Below, piece by piece: positions 48,112 through 50,696 of a stretch of DNA of 50,696 bases (position 1 is its first letter; every line of letters begins with the position of its first letter). The notes below the pieces were generated by a model. That model was not told where the DNA came from, did no database searches, and worked only from the letters and a program-made list of their open reading frames with translations. Source of the stretch: an uncultured Thermoguttaceae bacterium (lineage in GTDB: Bacteria > Planctomycetota > Planctomycetia > Pirellulales > Thermoguttaceae); NCBI GenBank assembly GCA_937951625.1, contig CALFBP010000040.1, positions 1-50,696 of the forward strand, in the 5' to 3' direction. The translations under genes and the position numbers were made by a program.

Positions 48112-49210
48112 GTGGATAGAGAATGGATCGATCGTGCCGAGGCAATCCAGAAACGACTCCTCCAGTTAAGGGACTCCCTTTGACGAGGAAGGCAAGCGTG
48201 CCAGGGTGGGCGAGATCGAGCGCATCATGGCAGCTCCTGATTTTTGGGCCAATCAGGAGAAAGCCCGGGAGATCGTCGCGGAACTCAAAGGGCTGAAGGC
48301 GGTGCTCAAGCCCTTGGAAGAACTTGGCCGAGGCGCCGACGACCTGGCCGTGATGATTGAAATGGCCGAGGAAGATGAAAGCTTCGCTGCCGAAGTGCCT
48401 CGCCAAGTCACCGCGTTGGAGAAGGCCCTCGCGGACTTGGAACTCAAATCCCTCCTCAACGGTCCCATGGACGCCCATGGGGCGATCCTCTCGATCAACG
48501 CCCGGGACGGCGGAGTCGATGCCAACGATTGGGCCGAAATGCTCCTGCGCATGTACATCAACTGGGCCAAAGAGCAGGATTACGAGGTCGAGATTCTCGA
48601 CCGACAGGACAACGAACAAGCCGGCATCCAAAGCGCGACGATCGCCATCCGCGGCTACATGGCCTACGGCTACCTGAAGGGCGAAAGCGGCATCCATCGC
48701 TTGGTCCGCATCAGTCCCTTCAACGCCGAGGGAAAAAGGCAGACCAGTTTTGCCGCCGTCGACGTCTCGCCCGAGGTCAACGACACCACCGAAATCGAAA
48801 TCCGCGAAAACGAGATCGAGGAACAGGTCTACCGGGCGAGCGGTCCTGGTGGGCAGCACGTCAACAAGACGTCCAGCGCGGTGCGACTGAGGCACATTCC
48901 TACCGGAATCGTCGTCGCGTGCCAGTCCGAGCGGAGCCAGCACCAGAATCGGTTTTTGGCGATGAAAATGCTCCGCGCCCGGCTCGCCCGAATCGAAGAA
49001 GAAAAACGCGAGGCCGAGCAGGCGGCAAAGTACAATCAGATGCCCAAGACCGGCTTCGGCTCACAAATCCGCAGCTACTTCCTCCACCCCGAGCAGCGGA
49101 TCAAAGACTCCCGCACCGGCCACATGGAGACAAACTTCCATCACGTGCTCGATGGGCATATCCAAGAGTTCCTGGATGCCTACCTCCGGTGGCGCGTCAG
49201 CCAGAACTAG
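48112..49210 (+). CDS. prfB: Peptide chain release factor 2, with programmed +1 frameshift
   Basis: Translation starts at GTG 48112 (GGAG 7 nt upstream), reads 23 codons to CTT 48178-48180, meets the in-frame stop TGA at 48181-48183 and shifts +1 to continue at GAC 48182. The full product has 365 residues, the standard length. The junction reads LRDSL then [14 protein letters not shown], as in other RF2 proteins. The SPF stop-codon recognition motif (RISPFNAEG) and the GGQ hydrolysis motif ([10 protein letters not shown]) are intact. RF2 ends translation at UGA and UAA; its own UGA makes the shift a sensor of RF2 level. Any annotation that starts at 48206 misses the true N-terminus. Confidence 0.95.
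48168..48184 (+). promoter_or_regulatory. Programmed +1 frameshift site of prfB
   Basis: The slippery CTTTGAC (48178-48184) is the conserved RF2 shift heptamer. An AAGGG Shine-Dalgarno-like element at 48168-48172 sits 5 bases upstream of CTT, slightly further than in Escherichia coli. Confidence 0.92.
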
Positions 49211-49248
49211 GACCGCAACCACAGTCTAGATTCGAGCGAGAACACCCG

Positions 49249-49276
49249 CCCTCTCCCGCAATTGAGCGGGAGAGGG
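49249..49276. repeat. 11-bp inverted repeat, second copy of the CCCTCTCCCGC element
   Basis: CCCTCTCCCGC at 49249-49259 pairs with GCGGGAGAGGG at 49266-49276 across a 6-nt loop, 38 bases after the prfB stop. The core equals that at 337-362, so this is a dispersed genomic repeat. Without a T-run it is at best a rho-independent-like structure. Confidence 0.7.
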
Positions 49277-49409
49277 AGAATCGCGGTTTGATTCGCTGTG
49301 GGTATTCTCGAATTCTCGACCCATCCAGCAATCCAGAGTGTCACCCTCTTTCAGAGGGGAACACTGATCCCGGAACTGACCCCGAGGCGTTAATGATCAC
49401 CCCTTGCTG

Positions 49410-49730
49410 TCAGTAGACTATCGCATACGAGACGTAGGGCTGGGGAACGACTACCGGCGGAAACAGGAAAGGGCGATAGTAGTACCGCGGCCCATAGTAC
49501 ACCGCCCGCGGGACCACCACCGGCGCTGGGGCCACCACCGGAGCGGGCACAACCACGCTCGAATAACATATTGGTGGGTAGTATCGTGCTACCACCACAG
49601 GGCGATGTGCAACACTTGTCGCGGCGACCTGGATTGCGATCGATGCTGGGCTGCCAGCGCTGGCCCATGCTGTTTTCGCCAAACTGCCCAAGGCCGCAAA
49701 CATCGCGACTGTCAAAAGAACCTTTCGCAT
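49410..49730 (-). CDS. Small secreted Val/Pro/Tyr-rich protein
   Basis: 106 residues with AAGGAG about 8 nt before ATG 49730. A signal peptide covers about 1-24 (LLTVAMFAALGSLAKTAWA). The mature part is a low-complexity alternation of Val, Pro, Ala and Tyr (VVVPAPVVAPAPVVVP, YYGPRYYYRPF). Comparable short proteins appear in planctomycete genomes; a cell-envelope or matrix role is a guess. It is a single gene, convergent with prfB. Confidence 0.78.
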   Translation of the reverse strand: MRKVLLTVAMFAALGSLAKTAWASAGSPASIAIQVAATSVAHRPVVVARYYPPICYSSVVVPAPVVAPAPVVVPRAVYYGPRYYYRPFLFPPVVVPQPYVSYAIVY

Positions 49731-50076
49731 GACCTGACTCCTTTTCGGGAACGGGGAGGATCCTGGGTCGAACGAGCGGTTCCCTGCGCTCGCCGGGAAA
49801 TGCCTCCTAACATTTTCCGTGCCTATTTTAGCGAAAAGTCAACAAGAGGCTACCGGTAAAAGGTTTATGACTTGGACTGAATAATTGTTAGAACTTAGCC
49901 AGGGGCTGAAGCGCAGTCATTTCGATGCACCCGCAATTCTATTTGACTACAAATTGGGATGCACGGTTTGATTACCGTGTGCGTATCGATTCCCACGCCG
50001 TGACATCCCCGCACGAGTCGCGAACGTTACACCCCAACAGTCTCAAGAATTTGAGGAATGCCGAGGGCCATTGCTT

Positions 50077-50487
50077 ATGTCCAAGATCACGCGATTTTCC
50101 GTCTCGGTTGAAGACGATCTACTTGAAAAATTCGATCGTTTTTGCAAAGAGGAGCGTTTTGCCACCCGAAGCGAGGCCGTCAGGCAGATCATTCGGGACA
50201 CACTCACGCGCCGGGCTTGGGAAGGGAAGACGCACGAAGCGGCAGGCACCTTGACGTTGGTCTACGATCATCACCGCGCGCTACTGCGCGATAAACTCCT
50301 CGCGGTCCAGCACGACCATGCGGACCACGTCGTGGCTACGCTGCACGTGCATCTGGAGCACGACCTTTGCCTGGAGGTCATCGCCTTGCGCGGTCCGGCG
50401 GACAAACTGCAACAGCTCGCCGCGCAATTGCGTGGTCTCAAGGGAATCTTCAAGGGCGAACTCGTCATGGCCAGCGCTCAGACTTAG
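50077..50487 (+). CDS. nikR: Nickel-responsive transcriptional regulator NikR
   Basis: 136 residues from ATG 50077; a TTG 6 bases earlier is less likely. The N-terminal ribbon-helix-helix (ITRFSVSVEDDLLEKFDRFC, then RSEAVRQIIRDTL) binds DNA. The C-terminal ACT-like domain has the high-affinity nickel ligands in order: His of HDHADHV, then His-x-His in LHVHLEHD and Cys in DLCLEV. NikR represses or activates nickel genes when loaded. No nickel transporter, urease or hydrogenase gene lies in the window, and I saw no NikR-type palindrome upstream. Confidence 0.95.
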   Translation: MSKITRFSVSVEDDLLEKFDRFCKEERFATRSEAVRQIIRDTLTRRAWEGKTHEAAGTLTLVYDHHRALLRDKLLAVQHDHADHVVATLHVHLEHDLCLEVIALRGPADKLQQLAAQLRGLKGIFKGELVMASAQT

Positions 50488-50524
50488 GCTTGAGGCAACG
50501 GAACCGCGTATTGGGGCAAGACGC

Positions 50525-50696
50525 TCACACCACGACGCGGCCGGGATCGACCAGGCCCGGCGGGGGCAAGCCGCGCTCGAAGGCGGTGATGTTGGCCAGT
50601 GTTTCCCGGGCGATGGCCTCCAAGGCTTGGCGCGTGAAGAACGCCTGATGGGCCGTGATCAGGACGTTGGGGAACGTCAACATCCGCGCAAACACG
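50525..50696 (-). CDS. C-terminal end of a 2-hydroxyacid dehydrogenase (partial)
   Basis: The frame runs out of the right edge; 56 residues are visible, with stop TGA at 50525-50527. [22 protein letters not shown] carries the His (HQAFFT) that is characteristic of D-lactate dehydrogenase and related D-2-hydroxyacid dehydrogenases, where it is the catalytic acid-base. The end [13 protein letters not shown] is variable. The nucleotide-binding domain is outside the window. Confidence 0.88.
   Translation of the reverse strand, partial: VFARMLTFPNVLITAHQAFFTRQALEAIARETLANITAFERGLPPPGLVDPGRVVV

Noticed and set aside
47870-48943. Long N-terminal extension of the DUF1559 frame, antisense to prfB
   Set aside because: The prepilin-type start at 47869 is typical for the family; the extension is only the reverse of prfB and its upstream region.
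49740-50076. NikR-type palindromic operator upstream of nikR
   Set aside because: Scanned for GTATGA-like half-sites with the right spacing and saw none.

Overview
The window is a GC-rich chromosomal segment that reads as a member of the Planctomycetota, probably of the Pirellulales type. This rests on gene content: a DUF1559 prepilin-like protein, a Calx-beta protein with an N-terminal LEHRTLLS (LEPR-XLL-type) motif, a formylglycine sulfatase, Tat-exported carbohydrate-active proteins, paired zinc-ribbon proteins and a small Val/Pro/Tyr-rich secreted protein. GTG and TTG starts are common. I see no rRNA, tRNA, CRISPR array, insertion sequence or phage gene. Genus-level placement is not possible by eye.

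Layout. 1-6 kb: the end of a probable glycoside hydrolase, a Tat-exported oligogalacturonate-lyase-like propeller, a secreted beta-helix protein and a di-heme cytochrome c peroxidase. 6-13 kb: mnmG, then a regulatory locus (consensus promoter, structured leader, HTH-receiver protein, soluble histidine kinase and an overlapping membrane protein), then a lone MoxR ATPase. 13-17 kb: a minus-strand run consisting of a UroD-type methyltransferase, a previously easily missed 57-residue protein, a corrinoid protein and a DUF1573 lipoprotein-like exported protein. 17-28 kb: Nudix hydrolase, Calx-beta protein, trpA, a radical SAM protein, thioredoxin-like ferredoxin, a Tat-exported sugar isomerase-like protein, two divergent zinc-ribbon proteins, an ACT protein and an ABC-2 permease. 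28-32 kb: acylphosphatase, an RNase H-like protein that lacks most catalytic acids, and glgB.

32-41 kb is one long minus-strand block: rpmF-fabD-fabG-acpP-fabF (ribosomal protein L32 plus the fatty-acid elongation core), then a secretin-like exported protein, hemE and a large Hsp70-family ATPase. 41-50.7 kb: acs, a sulfatase, a purine nucleoside phosphorylase preceded by an extremely acidic protein and by a promoter-hairpin-terminator unit that looks like a small RNA or attenuator, a DUF1559 protein, prfB with the classical programmed +1 frameshift, a small secreted protein, nikR and the end of a 2-hydroxyacid dehydrogenase.

Most promising for something undescribed: the small protein inside the corrinoid/methyltransferase run (15041-15214), the small RNA-like unit at 46684-46831, the structured leader at 8185-8410, and the degenerate RNase H-like protein at 28740-29342. 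All start sites were chosen by eye from ribosome binding sites and family alignment memory; no database search was possible.
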